The notes beneath the pieces were generated by a model, which had not been told where the DNA came from, ran no database searches, and worked only from the letters and a program-made list of their open reading frames with translations. From the NCBI RefSeq assembly GCF_036634175.1, contig NZ_JAZIFX010000001.1, forward strand, positions 3,410,001-3,474,000: DNA of 64,000 nt, given 5' to 3'. Position 1 is the stretch's first letter, and every line of letters begins with the position of its first letter. Source of the stretch: Streptomyces sp. P9-A2. GTDB lineage: Bacteria > Actinomycetota > Actinomycetes > Streptomycetales > Streptomycetaceae. A program made the position numbers and the translations under genes. This document shows positions 34,572 through 42,625 of the stretch, in pieces.

Positions 34572-34975
34572 GGATCACCCTCCCCTGAACAACTATTCAA
34601 GTCCGTAGCACTTTTTAGCGCGTCAGCACCTGCCTCAGCGAGCGCTCGCATGATCTCTAGAGAAGATCTGCCATTTTGCCGCGTAGCCCGCACTATGTGT
34701 GGTAGAGGCAAGGCCGACAAGGCGTTAAGGATTCGGCGTGCACCACAAGCGCACCAGACCGAGCGGGGAACAGCGGAGAATCACGGCGAAAGGCGCCGAG
34801 GCCGACGAGGCGGCACCCATACCGTTCACGCAGGTCAGCGGCCGAGTCAGCTGCAAATGATCACAGCTTCCCAAGCTGAGGGCCCAGTCGCTCAGACTCA
34901 ACCTCTACTCCTCTCCGCCCATGCAGCTGCTCAGCACACCGTTTTGACCGACGCAGCCGAGGCGATGATGCCTCC
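34572..34975. other. 404-bp gap without convincing gene
   Basis: Moderate GC and many stops; one plus-strand frame here reads as a mix without coding bias. The last 30 bp lead into the start at 34976 without a strong ribosome-binding site. Confidence 0.45.
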
Positions 34976-35608
34976 ATGAGTAGCTGGGGAGAGCTAGCGG
35001 GCGAGACGACCAGTGCACTGATAGGGACCTTGGCCGGCGGAGCAATCGCGGTGTACGTGGCACGTTGGCAAACCGCTAAGTCCATCGAGGCTCAAGGTTC
35101 ACTTGCCGCTTCGCAGCAGGTTGCCAGTGCAGCGTTGACACGTAGTCAATGGACTCAGCAGCGCTCTGCCGAAGCTGCTCAGCGGCTGTTGGAACGAATC
35201 GCAGCACTCTACGCATGGCTACCGTCACTTCCGGACGTGGCTTTGGATGAGCCACGGTTGAGTGTGGAGGCTCGCGAGCGGTGCGCGGAAGCCCTCGAAT
35301 CCGTCCGCCACGGCATGCAAACGGACCTTCTGTCCATCGAGGACGATCAGGTCCGGGCACGCTTCAGAACTCTGGTGAAGTTGGGCTTCGATGTCGCATG
35401 GCGAGGCATAGGGCAAGGAAACAGTGCTCGCCAGATCCGTGACGTACGTGGGTACCTTCGCTACGTGCAGCTCACTCTGGAGGCAGTCATCGACGGAAGC
35501 CCTGTACCCAATCACTGTGAGCCGCCCGTACTTGATCGGAGTGACGGCGACGCCTGGGTGCCTCCGCACGTGCCCTGGCACTGGCAGGACCCAGCCGACG
35601 GCAGTTGA
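34976..35608 (+). CDS. Membrane-anchored hypothetical protein
   Basis: 210 residues. One N-terminal membrane helix (TTSALIGTLAGGAIAVYVAR), then a long helical region (KSIEAQGSLAASQQVASAAL, QRSAEAAQRLLERIAALYAW) and a helical cytoplasmic domain. The C-terminus is Trp/Pro-rich (WVPPHVPWHWQDP). It is the last gene before the right att core, typical cargo position. No known domain. Confidence 0.7.
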   Translation: MSSWGELAGETTSALIGTLAGGAIAVYVARWQTAKSIEAQGSLAASQQVASAALTRSQWTQQRSAEAAQRLLERIAALYAWLPSLPDVALDEPRLSVEARERCAEALESVRHGMQTDLLSIEDDQVRARFRTLVKLGFDVAWRGIGQGNSARQIRDVRGYLRYVQLTLEAVIDGSPVPNHCEPPVLDRSDGDAWVPPHVPWHWQDPADGS

Positions 35609-35661
35609 GCCACTGACAGGGCCGTCTACGGGCGTCCGTGATCAAGCTAAACGGTATTGCC

Positions 35662-35685
35662 TGACATCTACGGCTGACATCAACG
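35662..35685 (+). repeat. Right integrase arm-type repeat
   Basis: TGACATCTAC, two bases, TGACATCAACG: the same as 20114-20137 except for three positions, and in direct orientation. It lies 84 bp left of att core 2. A looser copy is at 29309-29331. Confidence 0.6.
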
Positions 35686-35768
35686 ACGGCAGACGGCAGC
35701 GGCTCTGCACAGTCATAGGTGTCGGTTCAAGCGCCACTACAGCCGTCCTGTGTAGGCGCGCGGCAGAA

Positions 35769-35811
35769 CTCCTAAAGCGGGTGTCGCAGGTTCGAATCCT
35801 GCCGGGGGCAC
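35769..35811 (+). repeat. att core copy 2 (attR of the AICE)
   Basis: The 43 bp are identical to 20032-20074. Bases before it do not complete a tRNA, so it is an attachment site, not a gene. Confidence 0.92.
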
Positions 35812-35817
35812 AGAGAA

Positions 35818-35857
35818 AAGGGCCAGCTCAGGAGGGTTTCCTACCGGGCTGGCCCTT
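35818..35857. terminator. Hairpin after att core 2
   Basis: AAGGGCCAGC (35818-35827) pairs with GCTGGCCCTT (35848-35857), loop 20 nt. Like the hairpins after the other cores, it would end tRNA transcription in an attB state. Confidence 0.7.
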
Positions 35858-35948
35858 CGCCGTGTCCGGGGTCGTGGGCATCTCGCACATTCCTGCACTT
35901 CGGAACCGGTTTCTTTGAGAAGAGCAGGCCACGCTACGCAGAACATGA

Positions 35949-35963
35949 CATACTTGAAGTATG
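35949..35963. promoter_or_regulatory. Perfect 15-bp palindrome over the antitoxin start codon
   Basis: CATACTTGAAGTATG is perfectly symmetric and its last three bases are the ATG of the antitoxin gene. RHH antitoxins bind such sites, so bound antitoxin would block both transcription and start-codon access. Confidence 0.65.
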
Positions 35964-36227
35964 GCAACCCGGAAGATCACCATCACCGTGCCGGAAGAAC
36001 TGGTGGAATCGATCAAGGAGCGCGTCGACGCACGCGGGGTGTCCGGCTACATCGCGGCCGCCGCCGCTCATCAGGACGCGATGGACCGGCTGCGCGAGTT
36101 GGCCGACCGTCTCGAGGAAGAGCACGGCGCCGTGACGGACGACGAGCAGCAGGCAGCGCTGGATCGCATCGCCGCCATCGACGGCTGGCATGACGAAGAG
36201 CGGTCGGCTTCGGGCGAGGCCGCGTGA
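35961..36227 (+). CDS. Ribbon-helix-helix-like antitoxin
   Basis: 88 residues. The N-terminus RKITITVPEELVESIKERV has the beta-strand plus helix pattern of RHH/CopG antitoxins. The acidic C-terminal half (RLEEEHGAVTDDEQQAALDR) would wrap the toxin. The ATG is inside the palindromic operator and has no good Shine-Dalgarno, so the mRNA may be leaderless. Its stop overlaps the toxin start (GTGA), the classic coupled TA layout. Confidence 0.8.
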   Translation: MATRKITITVPEELVESIKERVDARGVSGYIAAAAAHQDAMDRLRELADRLEEEHGAVTDDEQQAALDRIAAIDGWHDEERSASGEAA

Positions 36228-36670
36228 GCCGCACCGTCCGAGCGAAGTTGCCCCGGCCACGGCAGCGCGTCTTCGTGTTCGACTCCGAGGCTCTCTCCAA
36301 GGCGGTCCAGGGCGATCGGCAGATGGCTGCGCTGCTCAAGACGGCCCCTCGGCTCGACATCCCGATCGTCACCTCGGCCCTCACCACCTTGGAGGCATGG
36401 GACCCGCGCGAAGCGTCGAGGCAGGCGCTGTGGAACTGGACGCTGTCCCGGATCCGCGTCGTACACACGGACGACCAGGTGATCGCCATGGCGCGCGACA
36501 TGCTGAAGACAGCCGGCCTGCACGGGCACAAGTACGCCATCGACGCCGTTCTGGCGGCTGTGGCCGGGCGGGAAGCCGCACAGGGGGCCCAGGCAACCGT
36601 CTTCACCTCCGACACCGACGACATGAATCAACTCCTCGCGGGCCACTCCGTGCGAGTCGAGAAGGTCTGA
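36224..36670 (+). CDS. PIN-domain-like toxin (VapC-type ribonuclease)
   Basis: 148 residues with the acidic set of PIN nucleases: D20 in VFVFDSEALSK, E57 in LTTLEAWD, D107 in KYAIDAVLAA and D130/D132 in FTSDTDDM. VapC toxins cut tRNA or rRNA. The length is a little above the usual 130 because of a basic N-terminal extension. It is translationally coupled to the antitoxin and would stabilise the island. Confidence 0.78.
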   Translation: MSRTVRAKLPRPRQRVFVFDSEALSKAVQGDRQMAALLKTAPRLDIPIVTSALTTLEAWDPREASRQALWNWTLSRIRVVHTDDQVIAMARDMLKTAGLHGHKYAIDAVLAAVAGREAAQGAQATVFTSDTDDMNQLLAGHSVRVEKV

Positions 36671-36753
36671 CGGGACGCCCGCACCTCACTCCGACCGCTC
36701 GCCGGGCCCCCAAGCAACCCATGGCCTTCGCCGGACAGCGTCCACCGGCACGT

Positions 36754-36873
36754 ATTCAGCACACATGAGGACGGGAAGCACCGTGAACACGTGAGAACCG
36801 CTGAGGAGTCCTTCCCCTGGTCAGACACCCTGCGGCCCACGTCTCCGCAGGGCACAGCCTCACCCAGGGAAAA
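36754..36873 (+). repeat. Arm repeat A next to att core 3
   Basis: About 120 bp beginning ATTCAGCACACATGAGG and ending CAGGGAAAACTCCT at the core. It is clearly similar over its whole length to 55479-55597 and over 100 bp to 62721-62820. It includes GTGAACACGTGAGAACC, shared in varied form. Confidence 0.85.
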
Positions 36874-36916
36874 CTCCTAAAGCGGGTGTCGCAGGTTCGA
36901 ATCCTGCCGGGGGCAC
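36874..36916 (+). repeat. att core copy 3
   Basis: Identical to the 43-bp tRNA-Arg segment. It is the left boundary of the 17.6-kb segment and, like core 1, is followed by an integrase gene on the minus strand (here broken). Confidence 0.92.
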
Positions 36917-36952
36917 AACGCATTACCGCCCTGACCTGCATCGGAGCATCAG

Positions 36953-36987
36953 AAATGCCCCTCGGAGTAGATCTCCGAGGGGCATTT
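36953..36987. terminator. Perfect hairpin after att core 3
   Basis: AAATGCCCCTCGGAG (36953-36967) is exactly complementary to 36973-36987, loop 5 nt, with A and T runs at the feet: a textbook bidirectional terminator. Confidence 0.9.
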
Positions 36988-36997
36988 TCACCTTCCA

Positions 36998-37065
36998 TGG
37001 GAACGTATGGGAACGCGCTGTCAAGCAGCATCCTCCGTGGGAACCTCGCCGTCTTCCGAGGGAAC
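36998..37065 (+). repeat. Four GGGAAC motifs between core 3 and dead integrase
   Basis: TGGGAAC occurs at 36998, 37008 and 37038, and GGGAAC at 37060. Four copies in 68 bp beside an integrase gene suggest arm-binding sites specific to this second integrase. Confidence 0.5.
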
Positions 37066-37066
37066 G

Positions 37067-37330
37067 TCAGGCCTCTCCTCCGGTTCCTGGGTGACGTCCC
37101 ACCGCGCTGGTGAGCTGCGTGGAACCAAAGCAGGGGGCCTCGGCTTGGGCTTCCTCGGACTGCGGCAGTACCGAGGTGTACGTGTCAGCGGTCAGCGGTC
37201 AGCGAGTAGGAGGAGTGCCCCAGCAGTTTCTGGATGGCCTTCATGTGCAGGCCGGCGGCCAGAGACAGGGGCGCCGCGCAGTGCCGCAGGTCGTGCAGCC
37301 AGAGCCGCCCCGGACCCGAACCCTGCCGCC
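37067..37330 (-). pseudogene. Remnant of a tyrosine integrase (C-terminal end)
   Basis: The minus strand codes WLHDLRHCAAPLSLAAGL, MKAIQKLLGHSSYSLTAD, which hold the HxxR and GH boxes of tyrosine recombinases. The frame then breaks because GTCAGCG is present three times in tandem (37184-37204). Removing one copy restores SLTADTYTSVLPQSEEAQ, including the catalytic Tyr, up to a stop at 37067. Upstream of about 37330 the homology ends, so most of the protein is deleted. It was the integrase of the 17.6-kb segment. Confidence 0.85.
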
Positions 37331-37398
37331 GCGGCGTTCCTTTCGGCGATCGACGCGGGCGAGTTGGAGAGGCATGTGCTGTCCCGGCACGGCCGCCG

Positions 37399-38826
37399 TC
37401 ACTGTGCCGCCTCGCCAGTGCCCCGGCTATCAGCTATGCCCATCAGCTTGGTCAGCTGGGTCAGGCCGTCGACAGTTGCGTCGTGGTAGGCGTAGCTGTA
37501 GGTCGGGGTATTGAGCGCGAGTGTGAGGAACAATTCCACCCTGCCTCCGAGCTGGAGGACGACGTGGCCCAGGCCGACCACTTCGGAGGCGATGTCGCCG
37601 AAGCAGTGGACGCCGAGCAGCTTGCGATCATCGGCGCGGAAGATCAGTTTCAGCAGCCCGCCGTGTCCGGCGATCGCCCCGCGCGGGGTAACGGCCAGGT
37701 CGCAGCGGCCCACCGCGTAGGGGATGCCGGTGGCCTGGATCTGTTCTTCGGTCGCCCCGACGCCGGCGACTTCGGGTAGGCCGTAGACGGCGCTGCTGGT
37801 GGTCTGGTCGATCTCCACGCCGAAGACGAGTCCGCAGGCGTGGGCTGCTGCTGCGCGTCCTTGCTGCATGGCGTTGGAGGCGAGCCCTGGTTTGACCACG
37901 TCGCCGGCCGCGTAGATCCCTGGAGCGGTCGTCCGGTAGTAGCGGTCGACGACGATCCGGCCGCGGGCGTCGAGGCGCACGCCGGCCGGTTCGAGGCCGA
38001 GGCCTTCTGTGTTGGGGGCGCGGCCGGCGGCGAACAAAACGGCGTCCCCGGCCAGGACGGTGCCGGTCGAGAGCCTGACAGTCAGCCGGCCGTCGACGCG
38101 ACTCACCTTGTTTGCGCCGGCGCCCAAGACCAGCTGGACTCCGCGCCGCCGGAACTCGTCGGCCGCCAGCCCGGCCAGTTCGCCGTCGATGTTCGGCAGC
38201 AGGCGATCGGAATTGCTGATGAGTGTGGCCGGGATGCCCAGCGCGGTGAACACGGTGGCGAACTCGACGCCGATGGGGCCGCCGCCAACGATGACGATGT
38301 CTTTCGGGACGGTGCGAAGCGAGTAGATCGTGTCGGAGTCGTAGACGTCCGGATCGTCGAAGGGAATGCCCGGGTAGTGCATCGGGCGTGACCCCGTCGC
38401 TATCAGGACCGCGTGCGCCGTGACCTCGCGCGCCAGTCCGTCGGGTGAGGTGATGTGGACGGTACGGTCCGCGTCGAGTCGGGCTGTTCCCTGGAGGTAG
38501 GCGATGCCGCGTGCGGCGAGCCGGTGTGCGACGGCTTCCTGCAGCACGTCGCGCACATGCTCGATTCTGGCGCCGAGGGTGGGCATCACCGCCTCCAGGG
38601 GCGCTGCCGCCCGGACGCCGTAGACCTCCTCCTGGCGGTAGCCGGTCAGGTAGAGCGCGGCTTCGCGCAGGGCCTTGGTGGGCGCGCCGCCGGTGGTCGT
38701 GACCACCCCGCCGGGCGTGTTCCGCTCGACGATGAGCACCTTGCGCCCGAAGACGGCCGCGAGCTCGGCCGCGACCTCCCCGGCCGGGCCGGCGCCGATC
38801 ACCACCAGGTCGTAGCTGTCGTCCAT
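37399..38826 (-). CDS. SthA-like FAD-dependent pyridine nucleotide oxidoreductase
   Basis: 475 residues with the two-dinucleotide fold: FAD site VVIGAGPAGEVAA (residues 8-20), NAD(P) site VIVGGGPIGVEFA (178-190) and a C-terminal dimerisation domain. The redox-active CxxxxC of lipoamide/glutathione reductases is absent (GGVVTTTGGAPTKAL instead), as in soluble transhydrogenase SthA. It may balance NADH and NADPH or reduce a partner. I start at ATG 38826; the frame is open upstream only as antisense to the TPR gene. It is the last gene of the DyP operon, 16 bp after the TPR gene. Confidence 0.85.
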   Translation of the reverse strand: MDDSYDLVVIGAGPAGEVAAELAAVFGRKVLIVERNTPGGVVTTTGGAPTKALREAALYLTGYRQEEVYGVRAAAPLEAVMPTLGARIEHVRDVLQEAVAHRLAARGIAYLQGTARLDADRTVHITSPDGLAREVTAHAVLIATGSRPMHYPGIPFDDPDVYDSDTIYSLRTVPKDIVIVGGGPIGVEFATVFTALGIPATLISNSDRLLPNIDGELAGLAADEFRRRGVQLVLGAGANKVSRVDGRLTVRLSTGTVLAGDAVLFAAGRAPNTEGLGLEPAGVRLDARGRIVVDRYYRTTAPGIYAAGDVVKPGLASNAMQQGRAAAAHACGLVFGVEIDQTTSSAVYGLPEVAGVGATEEQIQATGIPYAVGRCDLAVTPRGAIAGHGGLLKLIFRADDRKLLGVHCFGDIASEVVGLGHVVLQLGGRVELFLTLALNTPTYSYAYHDATVDGLTQLTKLMGIADSRGTGEAAQ

Positions 38827-38842
38827 GGCTGCATTTCCAGTC

Positions 38843-39871
38843 CTACGTGTCGGGGTCAGCAAGCCATGAGTCGGCCGGCCATGAGTCGGTCGGAATGACG
38901 CGGTGGGGCAGGGCCAGTGCGCGGGTTGCCCGGTGCGCGTGATTCCGCGAGACCAGCTGGAGCCCTTTTGGCCGATCGCCACCCACGGTGAGCCAGAAGT
39001 CGGCGGCGTGATCGACGAAGGCCTCCGGATGGCGCAGGACCAGCTCGTCGTAGCGGGCCGCCGCGCTGATGCGCCATTGCTCGGCCTCGTGAGGGTGGCC
39101 GGCGTCGCTGAGGACGCCGACAAGGCCGGCCGCGTACTCGGGGTCGTCGCTGGACAGCGCCAGGGGGCGCAGGCTGTCGATGGCGGCGTCACGGGCACCC
39201 AGGGCCGCGTCGACCTCGGCGAGGTGGCCCATTGCCGGGGCGTAAGCCGGCACCCGGCCCACGGCGGCGTCGAACCAGGCACGGGCGGCGGGAAGGTTCC
39301 GCTCGCCGAGCCACATCAGTCCGCGCCGGAAGTCGAGCTCGGCGACGGGGAACGGCGAGACACCCCGATAGCGGCGTCGCGCCTCGATGAACAGGTGCTC
39401 CGCCTGGGCGACTTTCCCGCGCTCGGCCTGGAGCACGGCCAGCGCACTCAACGTCGTGAAGTCGGGCCGGCGTTCTGCTGCGGTCCGGCGCAGCACGAGG
39501 GCCTCGGCGTAGTACGCGACCGCCTGGAGGATCGCCGCCTGCTCCGCGTCCAGCGTGGCCTGGTCCGAACCGCGTCGCCTTGCGGCGTCGAGGTCGGCCA
39601 GTGCCTCGGCGAAGCGGTGGAAGGTGGCTTGTGTCCTGGCTTGGGCGAGCCAGGACACATCGTCGTCCGGCGCGGCGCGTACCAGCTGCTCGGCCAGCTC
39701 CGCGGCGCGTTCGTAGTCGGCGATACGGCCCAGCACCTGCCCGCGCAGGATGAGCAGGTCGACCAGGAGGGCCTGTCCGGTCACCTCCGCAGGTGCCGCT
39801 GTCGTCTGCCCTGATCGTGGCCCATGGAGCCCCGCCACCAGACTGTCGATCTGGGCCTGCAGGTTCGCCAC
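38843..39871 (-). CDS. TPR-repeat protein of the DyP operon
   Basis: About 342 residues built of helical TPR-like repeats (RAAELAEQLVRAAPDD, RFAEALADLDAARRRG, QAEHLFIEARRRYRG, AARAWFDAAVGRVPAYAPAMGH without the final part), probably a scaffold. The start is unclear: GTG 39871 has a weak site, whereas a strong AAGGAGG at 39936-39942 precedes ATC codons at 39931/39928, so a rare ATC start or a longer N-terminus is possible. It lies between DUF4331 and SthA-like genes. Confidence 0.7.
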   Translation of the reverse strand: MANLQAQIDSLVAGLHGPRSGQTTAAPAEVTGQALLVDLLILRGQVLGRIADYERAAELAEQLVRAAPDDDVSWLAQARTQATFHRFAEALADLDAARRRGSDQATLDAEQAAILQAVAYYAEALVLRRTAAERRPDFTTLSALAVLQAERGKVAQAEHLFIEARRRYRGVSPFPVAELDFRRGLMWLGERNLPAARAWFDAAVGRVPAYAPAMGHLAEVDAALGARDAAIDSLRPLALSSDDPEYAAGLVGVLSDAGHPHEAEQWRISAAARYDELVLRHPEAFVDHAADFWLTVGGDRPKGLQLVSRNHAHRATRALALPHRVIPTDSWPADSWLADPDT

Positions 39872-39915
39872 GGCGATGACCCCGCTGGTGGTGGCCGGTC
39901 GGCGGTCGTCCTCGG

Positions 39916-41100
39916 TCAGCCCGGTGATGATGCTGCCTCCTTCGGTGGCGCCGACAGCGCGGCGAAGACGGTCTTCAGATCCGGCGGATTCGGGTTGGGG
40001 GGAACCAGGTAGGGAAACGTGCGGGACACCGGCTGGGTCGGCTGGTCGACGCCGTCGCTGATCCGCGGTCCGTCGAGGCCGCCGACCAGCAGGGTGTAGA
40101 GCGTGTCGATGATGTCGTCCTCGGGCGACCGGCCGCCGCAGGTGGTGTGCGGGCGGCCCGTGAGCACGGCGCGCTCGATCTCGAGGTCGCTGCCGTCGGA
40201 GAACGGCTTGGACGTGTCGACGACGAGGAAGTCCGCCAGCAGCAACTCGGTCAGGGGGTGGACGCCCTGATCGTCGAGCGGCCAGTCGGTCTTGCCGTCC
40301 AGCCGGTCGAAGAAGGCCAAATTGGCGCTCAACCGGGCGCGGTAGGCTCCGACGTAGTCCTGGCTCAGGTTGAAGGCGTCCTCCGCGTTGTAGAGGTCGC
40401 GGATCTCGAGATCGCGGTTGACGGGATCGAACTTCGAGCTCCGCATGATGACGTTCTTGATCTCCGGTCGGCCCATGCGCTCCAGCCGGACCGGGTGACC
40501 GTGGGAGGTCGCGGTCTCGCCGACGACGGCCATCAGCGGGCCGGTGTCGCTGCCGAGCACCGTGGCGATGTCGAGTTCGAGGACGATGGCCAGCACGTTC
40601 ATGCCGTCCAGGGAGTTGGCGGCCCTGGCCTTGAACGCCAACTGCTCCTGCGCCTCGGTGGCCAGCACGCCTGCCAGGTCGATGAAGAACGGATCGAGCC
40701 GCGCACCGGCGAAGATCCGCACACCGCGCGTCTCGGTCGGCTGCTCCTCGCCGACCCGGAACGGGATCTCCGCCCCGCCAGGCGTGGTGCACGTGCCGGC
40801 CTGCACCACGGTGCCGGGGCCGTCGTGCGGGGACGGAACGGCGAAGCGGAAGTCGAAGGTGTACTCGTCAGCGCCGGCCACGAACGCCGGTGTGCCGCCG
40901 GCCGCCGTGGCCGTCACCGGCCGGAGGCGGAAGCGGTAGCTGAGCGCGTCGGAGAACAGGGCCGTGGGTGCGGCAGCCGGGAATACGTCCAGGACGAGCA
41001 CCAGATGACCGGGCTGTTCCGGGCTGGGGAAGGCGTACACGTCGGTGATGTCGGATGCGGGGTCAGCAAGGGCCCGCGGGCCGGAGAAGTGGTCTGCCAC
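39916..41100 (-). CDS. DUF4331 protein
   Basis: 394 residues. ADHFSGPRALADPASDITDVYAFPSP at the N-terminus is the DUF4331 signature (shown here in pieces: ADHFSGPR, DITDVYAF). The rest is beta-rich with RMGRPEIKNVIMR and VHPLTELLLADFLVVD. The start is GTG 41100 with AGGAGG 6 nt upstream. No signal peptide. Members are uncharacterised; here it sits directly behind a DyP peroxidase gene (16 bp), so a role in the same oxidative pathway is inferred. Confidence 0.85.
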   Translation of the reverse strand: MADHFSGPRALADPASDITDVYAFPSPEQPGHLVLVLDVFPAAAPTALFSDALSYRFRLRPVTATAAGGTPAFVAGADEYTFDFRFAVPSPHDGPGTVVQAGTCTTPGGAEIPFRVGEEQPTETRGVRIFAGARLDPFFIDLAGVLATEAQEQLAFKARAANSLDGMNVLAIVLELDIATVLGSDTGPLMAVVGETATSHGHPVRLERMGRPEIKNVIMRSSKFDPVNRDLEIRDLYNAEDAFNLSQDYVGAYRARLSANLAFFDRLDGKTDWPLDDQGVHPLTELLLADFLVVDTSKPFSDGSDLEIERAVLTGRPHTTCGGRSPEDDIIDTLYTLLVGGLDGPRISDGVDQPTQPVSRTFPYLVPPNPNPPDLKTVFAALSAPPKEAASSPG

Positions 41101-41116
41101 GATGAACCTCCTGGTC

Positions 41117-42442
41117 TCAGGTGTCGAGTTCGGCGAGCCAGCGCAGCGCCCGGAGGCCGGGCATGAAGCAGTACTCTCCGCCCCGGTTGACGACGAAGTC
41201 GGGCAGCCCCCGGAGGCGGCGGCGGATCGGGCGCTGCGGGATGGTGAACTCACCACCGTCCTGCACACCGATCAACGGGTCCCGCTCGGCGGGCGCGCCG
41301 ATGAACTTGCCGTCGTGCACCCACTGCTTCTGGACGAACTCGAACTGCCGGGCCAGGTGCGCGCCGACGAAGGCGAACATCAGGCCGCGTTCGGCACCGT
41401 CGTCCTCCAGCACGCCAGGGGGCAGCGACGGGCCGTAGTTGGTGCCGCGCCGGATCATGCGGTGCAGGCGCACCTGACCGGTGATGACCGAGTCGCGGGC
41501 GTTCATCCGTCGGGCGTGCGCGCCGACCGGGCACTTCAGGCCCCGCGGGTCGTCGCCGTACAGGAACGCGTTGTTGCGCGTGGGATCGCCGCCCAGCTCG
41601 GGGTTGTCCTTGTCCGGGGACAGGGCGAGTGGCGCGCCACTGGGCCAGCGGCCGACGAACTTGGCCGCGAGCCACGTGGCCTCGGTGTCCGCGGCGTTGT
41701 CACGCAGGTACCGGCGGAAGGCCGCCACGCGCTGGTGCAGCTTGCGGAAGGCCACGTACGTGCCGTTGTGGCCCAGCACCTCGGGCTGCGGCATCGGGGG
41801 CAGCTCGCCGTTCTCGTCCTCGTAGCCCAGGACGAACTCGCCCGCCTTCAGCGGTGCCTCGTGCGGGTTGCTGCCGAGGATGTTGGTGCCCTCCACGGTC
41901 GGCTCGCTGATGCTGTCCTTGAAGCCGAACTGCTCGCGCCCGTCCGGCGGCACGTGTACGTCAAGTTGCCAGATGGGCGAGACGCCGGGCAGGTCGCGGA
42001 CCGCGTCCTGTGCCAGGACGACCAGGGCCTCCATGAGGGCGGTGTCCCGCGCCAGCGCGGCCACCACGAGGTGGACGTCCTTCGAGCCCAGCGGCGCCTC
42101 CCAGTGCTCCGGTGCGTTCTCCCCGACGTCGCCGATCTCGGCCGCGCGAGCGGCCATGCCCTGCTGGAACTCGGACGGGAAGGTGGCCAGTGACTCCGCC
42201 GGCACGCCGATCGCCTCGAGCCCGGCGAAGCTGAGCCCCACCCCGAGCGAGACCGGCCTGCCCGGGTCGAACGAGGACACCGGCTCCAGAAGGGGGATCA
42301 GCCGCCTCAGCAGTTCCCGCGCCGCGTGCCGGTCATCGATGCGCAGGGCCAGATACGCGCCCGCGTACGGGTTGGGCCGGGGCATCAGGGTGGCGGCCTG
42401 GATGTCGCCAAGTTCGAGCGCGGCGCCCGTGTCGGTGGTCAT
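41117..42442 (-). CDS. DyP-type haem peroxidase
   Basis: 441 residues. The DyP fingerprint GFKDSISEP (D176, variant of GxxDG) and the proximal haem ligand H309 in CPVGAHARRMN are present, as is an Arg in HRMIRRGTNYG. No Tat signal is seen, so the protein stays in the cytoplasm or is exported with a partner. The enzyme oxidises phenolic or dye-like compounds with H2O2. It starts at ATG 42442. Upstream on the same strand are two paralogous small genes, downstream DUF4331, TPR and SthA-like genes, all in one direction with short gaps. Confidence 0.92.
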   Translation of the reverse strand: MTTDTGAALELGDIQAATLMPRPNPYAGAYLALRIDDRHAARELLRRLIPLLEPVSSFDPGRPVSLGVGLSFAGLEAIGVPAESLATFPSEFQQGMAARAAEIGDVGENAPEHWEAPLGSKDVHLVVAALARDTALMEALVVLAQDAVRDLPGVSPIWQLDVHVPPDGREQFGFKDSISEPTVEGTNILGSNPHEAPLKAGEFVLGYEDENGELPPMPQPEVLGHNGTYVAFRKLHQRVAAFRRYLRDNAADTEATWLAAKFVGRWPSGAPLALSPDKDNPELGGDPTRNNAFLYGDDPRGLKCPVGAHARRMNARDSVITGQVRLHRMIRRGTNYGPSLPPGVLEDDGAERGLMFAFVGAHLARQFEFVQKQWVHDGKFIGAPAERDPLIGVQDGGEFTIPQRPIRRRLRGLPDFVVNRGGEYCFMPGLRALRWLAELDT

Positions 42443-42526
42443 GGTGCTCCCTCAGCAGTCGTTGACAGCACTGTCCAGTGGGCTCGCGGGGGCGGCGGCG
42501 CCATCCCCACGGGACCGCAGGCGGGC

Positions 42527-42625
42527 TCAGTCGGCGGCCATTTCGAGCAGCGGCTCCAGCGCCGGGTGCTGGAGCGCCTCCGCGGCGCGAGGGTCGTCGA
42601 GCACCTGCTGGAAGGCCTCCTGCAG
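42527..42625 (-). repeat. 99-bp direct repeat, copy 1 (3' end of paralogue 1)
   Basis: Differs from 43305-43403 at only 3 of 99 positions, far closer than the rest of the two genes. Confidence 0.95.

Larger units (their letters stand above)
20032..35811. mobile_element. pSAM2-like AICE (integrative and conjugative element), 15.8 kb
   Basis: The element is bounded by att cores 1 and 2. It carries the standard AICE set: integrase, excisionase, RepSA-type initiator, small spread/transfer genes, a DUF2637 protein, an FtsK-like TraB translocase and two GntR regulators. The same direct repeat of integrase-arm type lies just inside each end (20114 and 35662). Cargo includes a small secreted protein, an interrupted AAA ATPase and several unknown genes. 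An IS3-family element at 26367-27850 cuts the start of the gene upstream of traB. Mobility is doubtful for that reason; excision may still be possible. Confidence 0.9.
35769..36916. mobile_element. att-flanked toxin-antitoxin mini-module 1
   Basis: A 1.1-kb unit between cores 2 and 3. It contains one TA operon, the roughly 120-bp arm sequence and core 3, with no integrase. It is comparable to a cis-mobilisable element (CIME) that would depend on an integrase in trans. The second unit at 54452-55640 has the same plan. Confidence 0.6.

Noticed and set aside
35769..35811. Copies of the tRNA 3' half read as further tRNA-Arg genes
   Set aside because: Only the 3' 43 bp are present at each copy; acceptor 5' strand and D arm are missing, so they are att sites.
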